DNA of 22,735 bases from assembly GCA_947460795.1 (NCBI GenBank), contig CANHJA010000009.1, forward strand, positions 1-22,735. Reading direction: 5' to 3'. Positions 8,796-16,031 of the stretch are shown one piece after another. The notes beneath the pieces were generated by a model. It ran no database searches and was not told the DNA's origin. It was given only the letters and a program-made list of their open reading frames with translations. The first letter of the stretch is position 1, and each line of letters starts with the position of its first letter. A program made the position numbers and the translations under genes. This stretch comes from Bacteroidota bacterium (GTDB lineage Bacteria; Bacteroidota; Bacteroidia; Chitinophagales; Chitinophagaceae).

Positions 8796-8803
8796 CAAAT
8801 ATA
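8796..8803 (-). promoter_or_regulatory. -7 promoter box four bases before the lipoprotein start
   Basis: The minus strand reads TATATTTG-CATC-ATG. The box matches TAnnTTTG exactly and its spacing puts the expected transcription start on or next to the ATG, so the mRNA would be leaderless or nearly so. Confidence 0.5.
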
Positions 8804-8953
8804 AGTTAGTTTTCGATTGTTGTTTTTTAGTTTTAGGGAATTCATTTACTAAATGGTTTATATAAATTGTATTTCAATTTGGAAAGAAAGCCATCGTATT
8901 TTTTGCGCTTTATTATTTATGGATTGCTCAAAGAGAACATCTCTATTGAAAAT

Positions 8954-8983
8954 AAAAAAACCTACACAAAATGTAGGTTTTTT
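8954..8983 (-). terminator. Intrinsic terminator downstream of rpsP
   Basis: AAAAAACCTACA (8955-8966) pairs perfectly with TGTAGGTTTTTT (8972-8983) around a five-base loop. On the minus strand the hairpin ends in a run of T, just past the rpsP stop codon, and it could also act in the other direction. Confidence 0.85.
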
Positions 8984-9005
8984 ACTAAGTTTTGAAAAAG
9001 TCAAC

Positions 9006-9533
9006 TTATTCAGCAGAAGGTGTTTCTTCAGCTGGAGTTTCAGCTACTGGAGTTTCCTCAACAGCAGGAGCTTCTTCAGCTACTGGTGCTTCTTCAACCA
9101 CTGGAGTTTCAGCTACTGCTTCTACTTTTTTGATGATTGGTTGAATTACATTAGCTGCTTTTTGCTTTTTGTGAGCAATTTCTCTTTCAGCAACTAACTT
9201 TTCGTGTGTTGCATTCCAAGCTTCAAATTTCTCTAAAGCGGTTGTTTCGCTAAACAAACCTAATTTCACTCCGCGCATCAAGTGTTTCAAATACAATACA
9301 CCTTTAAACGAAAGAATTCTGTTTACAGTGTGTGTTGGTTCTGCTCCACGAGATAACCAGTGCAATGCACGTTGACCATTGATATTAATGGTAGCTGGAG
9401 TTGTTAAAGGATTGTATGTACCTAACTTTTCAATGAATTTACCATCACGACGTGATGTTGCGTTAGCTACTACGATGAAATAAAATGGGCGTTTCTTAGC
9501 GCCATGACGTTGAAGTCTGATTCTTACTGACAT
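9006..9533 (-). CDS. rpsP: 30S ribosomal protein S16 with extended C-terminal tail
   Basis: Ribosomal protein S16, needed for 30S subunit assembly. The N-terminal 80 or so residues are the conserved S16 core (MSVRIRLQRHGAKKRPFYFI, then GTYNPL and ALHWLSRGAEPT). The whole protein is 175 residues, about twice the length of Escherichia coli S16 (82). After the core comes a charged helical stretch (about 81-135), then a low-complexity Ala/Glu/Pro/Val/Thr tail (about 136-175) built from EEAPVAEE-like units. Long S16 tails are known in Bacteroidota. The gene stands alone with its own terminator; the common neighbours rimM, trmD and rplS are absent here. No Shine-Dalgarno sequence precedes the ATG. 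Confidence 0.96.
   Translation of the reverse strand: MSVRIRLQRHGAKKRPFYFIVVANATSRRDGKFIEKLGTYNPLTTPATININGQRALHWLSRGAEPTHTVNRILSFKGVLYLKHLMRGVKLGLFSETTALEKFEAWNATHEKLVAEREIAHKKQKAANVIQPIIKKVEAVAETPVVEEAPVAEEAPAVEETPVAETPAEETPSAE
9018..9125. repeat. Imperfect short repeats coding the rpsP tail
   Basis: Within the 3' end of rpsP, units such as GGAGTTTCAGCTACTG and GCTTCTTCAGCTACTGG recur imperfectly and encode the Glu/Ala/Pro/Val tail of S16. Such in-gene repeats can change copy number between strains by slippage. Confidence 0.55.
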
Positions 9534-9705
9534 AAATAATAGAAATTATTTTAGTTTGTTAATAAATTAAAACGCGAATGTATGGGTTTATTCTAAAATA
9601 ATAAAAATTTTAACGATAAATATTATTACGAATACTTTTTTAGCTGTTATTACCATTAAAAGTGTCGATTTTGAATTCAATCGTAAATAAAACAAATGTT
9701 TAGTT

Positions 9706-9713
9706 TATTTTTG
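9706..9713 (+). promoter_or_regulatory. -7 promoter box for mlaEF
   Basis: TATTTTTG matches TAnnTTTG and lies eight bases before the mlaE ATG at 9722, predicting a leader of only a few bases. No convincing -33 element was seen. Confidence 0.45.
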
Positions 9714-9721
9714 ATTTTGCT

Positions 9722-10462
9722 ATGATAAAAATATTAGAACATTTTGGCAACTATATAATCATGCTTAAGGGGATGTTTTCAAAACCCGAGAATGGCCGTG
9801 TATATTGGAAAGAATTTGTACATCAGTGCTATGAGCTAGGCATGGGATCACTTGGCATTGTAGTTATTATTTCGCTTTTTTTGGGAGCAGTAACTACCAT
9901 TCAAACTGCCTATCAATTAGTGTCTCCCTTGGTTCAAAAATATGTGATTGCTGAAATTATTAGAGACAGTGCTTTTTTAGAATTAAGTCCAACGGTGGTT
10001 TGTATTGTATTGGCTGGTGTAGTGGGTTCTAAAATAGCATCAGAGTTAGGAAATATGCGTGTTTCAGAACAAATTGATGCATTGGAAATCATGGGAATTA
10101 ATTCCAAAACCTATTTAATATTACCTAAAATTGTGGCTGCATTTGTGATGATTCCTTGTTTAATTGTTATATCTATGTTTTTAACTGTTTGGGGCGGATA
10201 TTTAGCTGCCACAATAAGCGGAGTCATGAGCAGTCAGCAATTTAATCAAGGTTTAGTAAAAGATTTTGTTTCGTTTAACTTAATTTTTGGATTAATTAAG
10301 TCGTTCACATTTGCATTCATTATATCCAGTGTTTCTGCCTATTTTGGTTACCATGTAAAAGGAGGTGCTTTAGAAATTGGACAAGCATCTACTAAATCAG
10401 TTGTGGTAAGTTGCATATTAATTTTGTTTGCCGATTATGGATTGGCTGCATTGTTGTTGTAA
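9722..10462 (+). CDS. mlaE: MlaE-family ABC transporter permease
   Basis: Inner-membrane permease of the MlaE (DUF140) family, 246 residues, with five to six hydrophobic segments. MlaE works with the ATPase MlaF and an MCE-domain protein MlaD to move phospholipids between inner and outer membranes. Family hallmarks include the amphipathic N-terminal region, GAVTTIQTAYQ, the conserved ELSPTVVCIVLAGVVGSKIA segment, ELGNMRVSEQIDALEIMGIN (the cytoplasmic coupling region) and a C-terminal Gly-rich GYHVKGGALEIGQASTKSVV. The matching ATPase gene follows 120 bases later. No MCE gene is present in the window, although it usually lies beside these two. Confidence 0.92.
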   Translation: MIKILEHFGNYIIMLKGMFSKPENGRVYWKEFVHQCYELGMGSLGIVVIISLFLGAVTTIQTAYQLVSPLVQKYVIAEIIRDSAFLELSPTVVCIVLAGVVGSKIASELGNMRVSEQIDALEIMGINSKTYLILPKIVAAFVMIPCLIVISMFLTVWGGYLAATISGVMSSQQFNQGLVKDFVSFNLIFGLIKSFTFAFIISSVSAYFGYHVKGGALEIGQASTKSVVVSCILILFADYGLAALLL

Positions 10463-10582
10463 TTTTTAAAAGAAAAACTTGGGTTGAAGAATTAAATTTG
10501 AAAAAGCGCTTCGCAAAATTGATCATATTTTATTGCATTGGAAAGAATATTGTAGATGCAATTGGTCTCAAAAAATAGTAAC

Positions 10583-11350
10583 ATGATTGAAGTAAAAAAT
10601 ATTAAAAAATCGTTTGGGTCAAAAGTTGTTTTGAATGATGTGTCATGCAAAATGGAAAGTGGTAAAGTGAATTTAATTATTGGTTCGAGTGGCAGTGGTA
10701 AAACAGTTTTCCTGAAATGCTTAGTTGGTTTGATGGGTTTAGATTCGGGAGATGTTTTATATGAAGGCAAAAATGTAGCCACAATGCAAGAACAAGAACA
10801 AAAAGAACTTCGAACCCAAATAGGGATGTTGTTTCAAGGCTCTGCGTTGTTTGATAGTTTAACTGTGGAACAAAACGTCATGTTTCCGTTGGATATGTTT
10901 ACTAAAAAATCATCTGCTGAAAAATTAAAACGAGTAAATGAAGTGTTAGATCGAGTTAATTTAAAGGACAGTAACAATAAGTTTCCAGCAGAAATTAGTG
11001 GAGGAATGAAAAAAAGGGTGGCATTGGCACGAGCCATTGTATTAAATCCTAAATATTTATTTTGCGATGAGCCAAATTCTGGCTTAGATCCTCAAACCTC
11101 TTTGGTTGTCGATAAGCTCATCATGGAAATTACTAAAGAATATAATATTACCACCATTATGAATACACACGATATGAATTCTGTAATGGAAAGTGGAGAT
11201 AAAATCATTTTCTTATACCAAGGTGAAAAACGTTGGGAAGGCTCTAAAGAGGATATTATTTTTAGTAAAGATGAAAAATTAAATAATTTTATTTTTGCCT
11301 CTGAGTTTTTACAAGAAGCAAAAAAAATGAGAATGATGGAAGCAAAATAA
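10583..11350 (+). CDS. mlaF: MlaF-family ABC transporter ATP-binding protein
   Basis: ATPase subunit of the phospholipid transporter whose permease precedes it, 255 residues. Walker A GSSGSGKT (34-41), Q-loop Q85 in MLFQGSALF, signature SGGMKKR (139-145), Walker B YLFCDEPNSGLDP (158-170) and H-loop H196 in NTHDM are all intact. The signature SGGMKKRVALARAI and FQ-x-x-ALFDSLTVEQNV are typical of the MlaF group. I chose the ATG at 10583 (MIEVKNIKKSFG) because it begins at the usual first beta strand; an in-frame ATG at 10556 would add nine unlikely residues. A TAAATTTG sequence at 10493-10500 could be a second promoter. A weak AT-rich hairpin follows the gene. Confidence 0.93.
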   Translation: MIEVKNIKKSFGSKVVLNDVSCKMESGKVNLIIGSSGSGKTVFLKCLVGLMGLDSGDVLYEGKNVATMQEQEQKELRTQIGMLFQGSALFDSLTVEQNVMFPLDMFTKKSSAEKLKRVNEVLDRVNLKDSNNKFPAEISGGMKKRVALARAIVLNPKYLFCDEPNSGLDPQTSLVVDKLIMEITKEYNITTIMNTHDMNSVMESGDKIIFLYQGEKRWEGSKEDIIFSKDEKLNNFIFASEFLQEAKKMRMMEAK

Positions 11351-11353
11351 TTT

Positions 11354-11386
11354 AGTATAAATTTTGCACTGCATGTATTTTATACT
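11354..11386 (+). terminator. Weak terminator-like hairpin after mlaF
   Basis: AGTATAAA (11354-11361) pairs with TTTATACT (11379-11386) just past the mlaF stop, and the hairpin is followed by a short T-rich stretch. The stem is AT-only apart from one pair and the T run is broken, so function is uncertain. Confidence 0.3.
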
Positions 11387-11489
11387 TTGATTGATATAAA
11401 GCAGCATTCATTTATTCTATCTGTAAAAATAAAATAAGTTAAATGCAAATACTATTTTAATCAACTGTATCATCTGATTAAACTGTGAC

Positions 11490-11497
11490 TATATTTG
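11490..11497 (+). promoter_or_regulatory. -7 promoter box four bases before the MATE gene start
   Basis: TATATTTG-CAAC-ATG: an exact TAnnTTTG box with the same four-base spacing to the start codon as seen before the lipoprotein (8791) and FMN reductase (13059) genes. It predicts a leaderless or nearly leaderless mRNA. Confidence 0.5.
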
Positions 11498-11501
11498 CAA
11501 C

Positions 11502-12881
11502 ATGTCATCTGCCACACATCTTAAAGTAGAAAACTCATATCGAAACATTATTAGTTTGGCTTTGCCTATCAGTATTTCTATTTTAATTCCTCAAATAAGT
11601 ATTTTAACAAACACTCTTTTTTTAGGAAATTATAAACCCACCGTAAATAATTTAACCACACAAGATTTATTATCAGCATCTGGGATCGCTGGGATTTATT
11701 ACTTAACCTTAGTCATGATAGGGTACGGTATGGTTTCTGGGATGTTGATGTTGATGAGTAGAAAAGCAGGAGAAAACGACAATTTAGGAGTAGGAAAAAT
11801 ATTTTCTAACGGTATAATTATGTGTTTGCTGTTAAGTACTGTTTTAGTTGGGACCTCTTTTTTTCTGGCACCTACAATTTTTTCATTTAGCATTCATGAT
11901 GTGAATATTCAAAATGCTTGTTTGAAATTTATCAATATTAGAATTTGGGGGTTGCCATTTATTATGCTTTGTCAATTGTCGAATTCCTTGTTTTTAGCTA
12001 CTTCAAATTCTAGCAGAATTATCATTGGTTCAATTGTTCAAACGATTGTAAATGTGTGCTTGGATTATTTTCTCATTTTTGGTGTTGGATTTTTTCCAGA
12101 AATGGGCCTAGAAGGAACTGCTTTAGCTTCTTGTTTTTCAGAAGTATTTTATGCATTTACTGTTTTTTTAATTATTCGATTTCAAGCTAGTTTTAAATTT
12201 TTTGAGATTCATTTGACCAAACATTTTAGTTGGATTATTATAAAAGAAACATTTTTAAAAGCTTCGCCCATCATGGTGCAATATTTTTTAAGTATTGGCG
12301 CATGGGAAGTTTTTTTTATTTATGTAGAGCATCTTGGCAAATCAGAATCTGCCATTTCACAACTCCTTCGCTCTGTATTTGGATTGGTAGGAGTTGCCGC
12401 TTGGGCCTTAGCTTCTACCTGCAATTCAATGGTAAGTAATTTAATCGGTCAAGAAAAACTAAACGAAGTAATTCCATTAATTAAAAAAGTAGCTACAGTG
12501 AGTTTTTTAGTAGCGTTAAGTTTAGGGATACTGTTGCTCATTTTTCCGGAACATTTTTTGAGGATATTAACCGATGACGAAATGCTAATTCAAGGAGGAA
12601 TTGCATCCTTGCGCATAGTGGTTTTAGCCACATGGATGCTTTCTGTTTCCACCATTGTATTTAATGGAGTTGTGGGCATTGGCGATACCAAGGTAAATAT
12701 GTATTTTGAATTAACGGCTATTGTATTGTATTTAATTTATTGTACTACTATCATCGAAAAAATGAAATTGCCGTTGCCATTTGCTTGGGGTTCCGAGTTT
12801 GTTTATTGGCTGAGTTTATTTACAATGAGCAGTTTATATTTATATCGATGGAGAAAGAAGCAGGTTGGCAATTTGAGCTAA
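11502..12881 (+). CDS. MATE family efflux transporter
   Basis: Inner-membrane multidrug/toxin extrusion-type antiporter of 459 residues, the normal MATE length. It has about twelve hydrophobic segments in two similar halves. The first begins with LALPISISILIPQISILTNTLFLG, which is the typical MATE opening; the second resumes around residue 250 (KASPIMVQYFLSIGAWEVFF). Small-residue-rich stretches such as GIAGIYYLTLVMIGYGM and NVCLDYFLIFG are also characteristic. It would export cationic or organic compounds using a sodium or proton gradient; the substrate is unknown. It is probably transcribed alone, from the box just before its ATG. The next gene is 177 bases away with no clear terminator between. 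Confidence 0.9.
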   Translation: MSSATHLKVENSYRNIISLALPISISILIPQISILTNTLFLGNYKPTVNNLTTQDLLSASGIAGIYYLTLVMIGYGMVSGMLMLMSRKAGENDNLGVGKIFSNGIIMCLLLSTVLVGTSFFLAPTIFSFSIHDVNIQNACLKFINIRIWGLPFIMLCQLSNSLFLATSNSSRIIIGSIVQTIVNVCLDYFLIFGVGFFPEMGLEGTALASCFSEVFYAFTVFLIIRFQASFKFFEIHLTKHFSWIIIKETFLKASPIMVQYFLSIGAWEVFFIYVEHLGKSESAISQLLRSVFGLVGVAAWALASTCNSMVSNLIGQEKLNEVIPLIKKVATVSFLVALSLGILLLIFPEHFLRILTDDEMLIQGGIASLRIVVLATWMLSVSTIVFNGVVGIGDTKVNMYFELTAIVLYLIYCTTIIEKMKLPLPFAWGSEFVYWLSLFTMSSLYLYRWRKKQVGNLS

Positions 12882-13046
12882 TCGATTTGAGTATGAAATA
12901 TTATACTTCCAACGAATAATTAACATAGCATTGAATCGTTTTCTCGTGTATAAACAAAACCGCTTTGCTATTAAATAAAAATACAATATAGATAAACTTT
13001 AATGATTCTCTAACAACTTAAAGCATATCACATACATCTAAATACT

Positions 13047-13054
13047 TATTTTTG
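13047..13054 (+). promoter_or_regulatory. -7 promoter box four bases before the FMN reductase start
   Basis: TATTTTTG-CAAT-ATG matches TAnnTTTG, with the G exactly four bases from the start codon, as for two other genes in the window. Confidence 0.5.
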
Positions 13055-13058
13055 CAAT

Positions 13059-13556
13059 ATGTATACAATTATTTCAGCAACAAATAGAATCGGCAGCAAT
13101 ACACTGAAGGTTTCAAAACAATATCAAGCATTTTTTAAAGAACAAGGCATTGATGCTGAATTACTTTCGTTAGAAGACTTTAATTCATTTCAAAGAGATG
13201 AAAATTTTAATCAATTGGAATCTGAATTTTTAGCACCAGCATCTAAATTTATTTTTGTCATGCCTGAGTATAATGGAAGTTTTCCAGGTGTTTTTAAATT
13301 GATGATGGACATCAGTGATTTGTCTACTTGCTGGAACTTTAAGAAGGTAATGCTAGTTGGTGTTGCCAGTGGAAGGGCAGGAAATCTACGTGGAATAGAC
13401 ATCATGACGAACATGTGTAACTACATGAAAATGCATGTGTTTTTCAATAAATTGCCAATTTCAGCAGTTTCATCTGAAATAGAAAATGATGTTTTTATAA
13501 AAGAGCAAACTATTCAAACGATTAAAACACAAATCGAAGGATTTATTAAATTTTAA
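13059..13556 (+). CDS. NAD(P)H-dependent FMN reductase family protein
   Basis: Flavodoxin-fold NAD(P)H:FMN oxidoreductase of 165 residues, cytoplasmic. The phosphate-binding loop is SATNRIGSNTLKVS (residues 6-19), the flavin-contacting motif is PEYNGSFPGVFK (69-80), and a third loop is GRAGNLRG (105-112). These are the standard FMN_red family elements. It likely reduces flavins, quinones or azo compounds; the sequence does not specify. The metallophosphoesterase gene starts two bases after its stop codon, so the two form an operon and may be translationally coupled, though no functional link is obvious. Confidence 0.88.
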   Translation: MYTIISATNRIGSNTLKVSKQYQAFFKEQGIDAELLSLEDFNSFQRDENFNQLESEFLAPASKFIFVMPEYNGSFPGVFKLMMDISDLSTCWNFKKVMLVGVASGRAGNLRGIDIMTNMCNYMKMHVFFNKLPISAVSSEIENDVFIKEQTIQTIKTQIEGFIKF

Positions 13557-13557
13557 T

Positions 13558-14808
13558 ATGGCAAAATCAAAAGGGATCGGTTTTGTTTTCTTAATTTTAA
13601 TATTTGCATTAATTGAATATTATGCATTTACTGCAATCCGTTTTTCGATACGAAATGTAAAAAATCCCTACAAAACATCTATTCTTGTAACCTATATAGC
13701 AATAACTATAATTTGGTTCGCATCCATTGCTATGTTTCCTATTTTAAGAAATATGGATATGAGCAAAGCCATGAGAAATTTTGTGGTCAGCTTCGCCATG
13801 GGTATTTTAATTACAAAAATTTTAATTGCAATTGTTTTATTAATTGATGATTTAAGAAGAGGAACTACGCATTTATTGGGGTTGTTTTACAACAAAGAAA
13901 ATATGCCAGTGGCTATAGAAAGAGGAATGACTCGATCTGAATTTATCAATAAATTTGCATTGCTTTTTGGGGGCACAATTTTTGGAACCATGCTTTATGG
14001 AATGAGTAATCGGTATAATTATACCATCAAAAATATCTCACTTTCATTCGCAAATTTACCCAAAGCATTCAAGGGAATGAAGATTGTACAAATCTCAGAC
14101 ATTCATTCTGGTAGTTTATCTGATTTAAATGCTGTTGCAAAAGGCATAGAAAAAATAAATGCGATCAATGCCGACGCTATTTTTTTTACTGGAGATTTAG
14201 TAAATAATAAAAGTGATGAGGCTGAAGAATTCATCCCAATTTTTTCCAAATTAAAAGCCAAACATGGTGTTTTTTCTGTTTTAGGAAATCATGATTATGG
14301 CGATTATGTAGAATGGGAAAGTAAAGCGCACAAGAAAGCTAATTTGGAAAGATTGAAACAAATTCATCAAGAAAATGGATGGCGATTATTATTAGATGAG
14401 CATGTTGTATTAGAGCAAGATGGAGAAAAAATGGCACTCATTGGCGTAGAAAATACCAGTTTTAAAAATCGTTTTCAAACCTACGGCAGTTTAGAAAAAG
14501 CCTATAAGGGATCAGAAATTCATCCTTTTAAAATTTTATTAAGCCACGATCCTTCTCATTGGGATGGTGAAATTAACTCAAAGTACAAAGACATAGATTT
14601 AACATTGAGCGGGCACACTCATGGTTTTCAATTTGGCATAGACATTCCTTGGTTGAAGTGGAGTCCGGTTCAATATGTTTACAAACAGTGGGCTGGGTTA
14701 TATCAAAAAGACAATCAACATTTATATGTAAATAGAGGATTCGGATTTTTAGGGTATCCTGGTAGAGTCGGCATTATGCCAGAAATTACTGTAATTGAAT
14801 TGAGTTAG
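13558..14808 (+). CDS. Membrane-anchored metallophosphoesterase
   Basis: Calcineurin-like phosphoesterase of 416 residues. The N-terminal 150 residues hold about four hydrophobic segments; the catalytic domain follows. The dinuclear-metal motifs are complete: D181 and H183 in VQISDIHSG, D213 in FTGDLVNN, N244-H245 in LGNHDYGD, H330 in LLSHDP, and H353/H355 in LSGHTHGFQFG. The architecture is that of the YaeI/YkuE-type group, some of which act on membrane lipids such as UDP-diacylglucosamine or phospholipids, but the substrate here is not known. It is the second gene of a unit with the FMN reductase. Confidence 0.92.
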   Translation: MAKSKGIGFVFLILIFALIEYYAFTAIRFSIRNVKNPYKTSILVTYIAITIIWFASIAMFPILRNMDMSKAMRNFVVSFAMGILITKILIAIVLLIDDLRRGTTHLLGLFYNKENMPVAIERGMTRSEFINKFALLFGGTIFGTMLYGMSNRYNYTIKNISLSFANLPKAFKGMKIVQISDIHSGSLSDLNAVAKGIEKINAINADAIFFTGDLVNNKSDEAEEFIPIFSKLKAKHGVFSVLGNHDYGDYVEWESKAHKKANLERLKQIHQENGWRLLLDEHVVLEQDGEKMALIGVENTSFKNRFQTYGSLEKAYKGSEIHPFKILLSHDPSHWDGEINSKYKDIDLTLSGHTHGFQFGIDIPWLKWSPVQYVYKQWAGLYQKDNQHLYVNRGFGFLGYPGRVGIMPEITVIELS

Positions 14809-14854
14809 TCTGTAAGAAATGTAAAATTTATAATTCTCTAAACATAAAATAAAA

Positions 14855-15310
14855 ATGAAAATACTCATGGTTTGTTTAGGCAATATTTGTCGATCTCCAA
14901 TAGCAGAAGGCGTATTGCAACATTTAGCAAATAAACATAATTTAAACTGGACAATTGAAAGTGCAGGCACCAATCAATTTCATATTGGAGAAGCACCACA
15001 TAAAAGTTCTCAAAAAGTATGCAAAGAAAATGGAATTGATATTTCTTATCAGCGAGCACGTCGATTTAAAAAAGAAGATTTTGTTGAATATGATTTAATT
15101 TTTGCCTTAGCAACCGATGTAATTGATGAAATGAAAACCCTCACCAATGCCCATTTTAATGAAACAAAAGTGCAATTATTGTTAGATGTAATTTATCCTG
15201 GTGAAAATAAATCGGTTACCGATCCTTGGTATGGAACCGAAGCAGGATATTACCCTGTTTTTGAAGAAATAAAAAAATGTTGTGAGGCAATTCTGACAAA
15301 ATACAAATAA
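14855..15310 (+). CDS. Low-molecular-weight protein-tyrosine phosphatase
   Basis: Cytoplasmic phosphatase of 151 residues, the family's normal length. The active-site loop VCLGNICRSP places the nucleophile C7 and R13 in the C-x5-R pattern at the N-terminus, and the general acid aspartate is in TDPWYG near residue 125. It removes phosphate from protein tyrosine (and in some members arginine) residues; no matching kinase gene lies nearby. Its TAA stop overlaps the ATG of the pseudouridine synthase by one base (TAATG), so the two are translationally coupled. Confidence 0.93.
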   Translation: MKILMVCLGNICRSPIAEGVLQHLANKHNLNWTIESAGTNQFHIGEAPHKSSQKVCKENGIDISYQRARRFKKEDFVEYDLIFALATDVIDEMKTLTNAHFNETKVQLLLDVIYPGENKSVTDPWYGTEAGYYPVFEEIKKCCEAILTKYK

Positions 15311-15918
15311 TGGAACAAGAAATTCCACATCGATATTTTATTCTCAATAAGCCATTTAATATGGTTTCTCAATTTGTGAGTACAGATGAAGTTCCTCTGT
15401 TAACAGCTATTGATTTTAATTTTCCTGAAGGAACCCATGCCATCGGTCGATTAGATGCACACTCTGAAGGATTGTTGATTTTAACGACCAATAAAAAAGT
15501 TACTCGATTATTATTTCAAGGGAAAGTGCCTCACAAACGAACTTATTTGGTGCAAGTATTGCAACATATGACACAAGAATCTGTTCAAAAAATAAGAGAC
15601 GGAGTGTCCATTCGAATTAAAGGAAATGTGGATTGGACAACAACCCCTTGTGAAGCCGAAATTGTAGAAAAGCCTGCCGATTTATTTTTAGTAGAAAATG
15701 CGCTGCAAGATTTTATTCCTCACACATGGTTAACCATTTCACTCACCGAAGGTAAGTTTCATCAAGTTCGAAAAATGGTATTGGCCCTGCGTCATAAGTG
15801 CCGAAGATTAATCAGAATGTCAATTGAAGATATACATTTAGAAGATTTGCAGCCCGGTTGTGTAAGAGAAATGAATGAAGTAGACTTTTTTAAAAAATTG
15901 AAGATTGATTATCCGTAA
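15310..15918 (+). CDS. RluE/RsuA-family rRNA pseudouridine synthase
   Basis: Pseudouridine synthase of 202 residues of the RsuA/RluB/RluE group, which isomerises uridine in ribosomal RNA. The catalytic-aspartate motif is IGRLDAHSEGLLILT (D48), and the later KRTYLVQV and EGKFHQVRKM stretches are conserved in the family. It lacks an N-terminal S4 domain, like RluE, which modifies U2457 of 23S rRNA in Escherichia coli; that target is a reasonable inference only. The start codon overlaps the phosphatase stop by one base. Confidence 0.88.
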   Translation: MEQEIPHRYFILNKPFNMVSQFVSTDEVPLLTAIDFNFPEGTHAIGRLDAHSEGLLILTTNKKVTRLLFQGKVPHKRTYLVQVLQHMTQESVQKIRDGVSIRIKGNVDWTTTPCEAEIVEKPADLFLVENALQDFIPHTWLTISLTEGKFHQVRKMVLALRHKCRRLIRMSIEDIHLEDLQPGCVREMNEVDFFKKLKIDYP

Positions 15919-16019
15919 TTTTTTGGAGGTCATCGACATTTTCTATATTCATCCACAACGGCGTTGGCACCATTCAACTAATTGTCTTTATTCAACTTCT
16001 TAAATTCGATTTTAATCCT

Positions 16020-16027
16020 CATTTTTG
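16020..16027 (+). promoter_or_regulatory. Variant -7 box four bases before queA
   Basis: CATTTTTG-CCAA-ATG: one mismatch (C for T) to TAnnTTTG, at the same four-base spacing from the start codon as the exact boxes elsewhere in this window. Confidence 0.35.
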
Positions 16028-16031
16028 CCAA

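Noticed and set aside
8853..9197. 114-codon plus-strand open frame overlapping the rpsP tail
   Set aside because: It runs through the rpsP terminator and is antisense to the repeat-rich rpsP tail; its Ser/Phe-rich composition is what an antisense frame of Glu/Ala repeats gives.
10492..10782. Minus-strand open frame across the mlaF start
   Set aside because: It overlaps the conserved Walker A region of mlaF in antisense and has no family resemblance.
12882..13058. Possible hairpin terminator after the MATE gene (AACGA...TCGTT followed by TTTT)
   Set aside because: Only a five-base stem with a long loop; too weak to call.
15919..16031. CAACG-G-CGTTG inverted repeat near 15957-15967
   Set aside because: Short, with a one-base centre and no following T run; not a credible terminator or clear operator.
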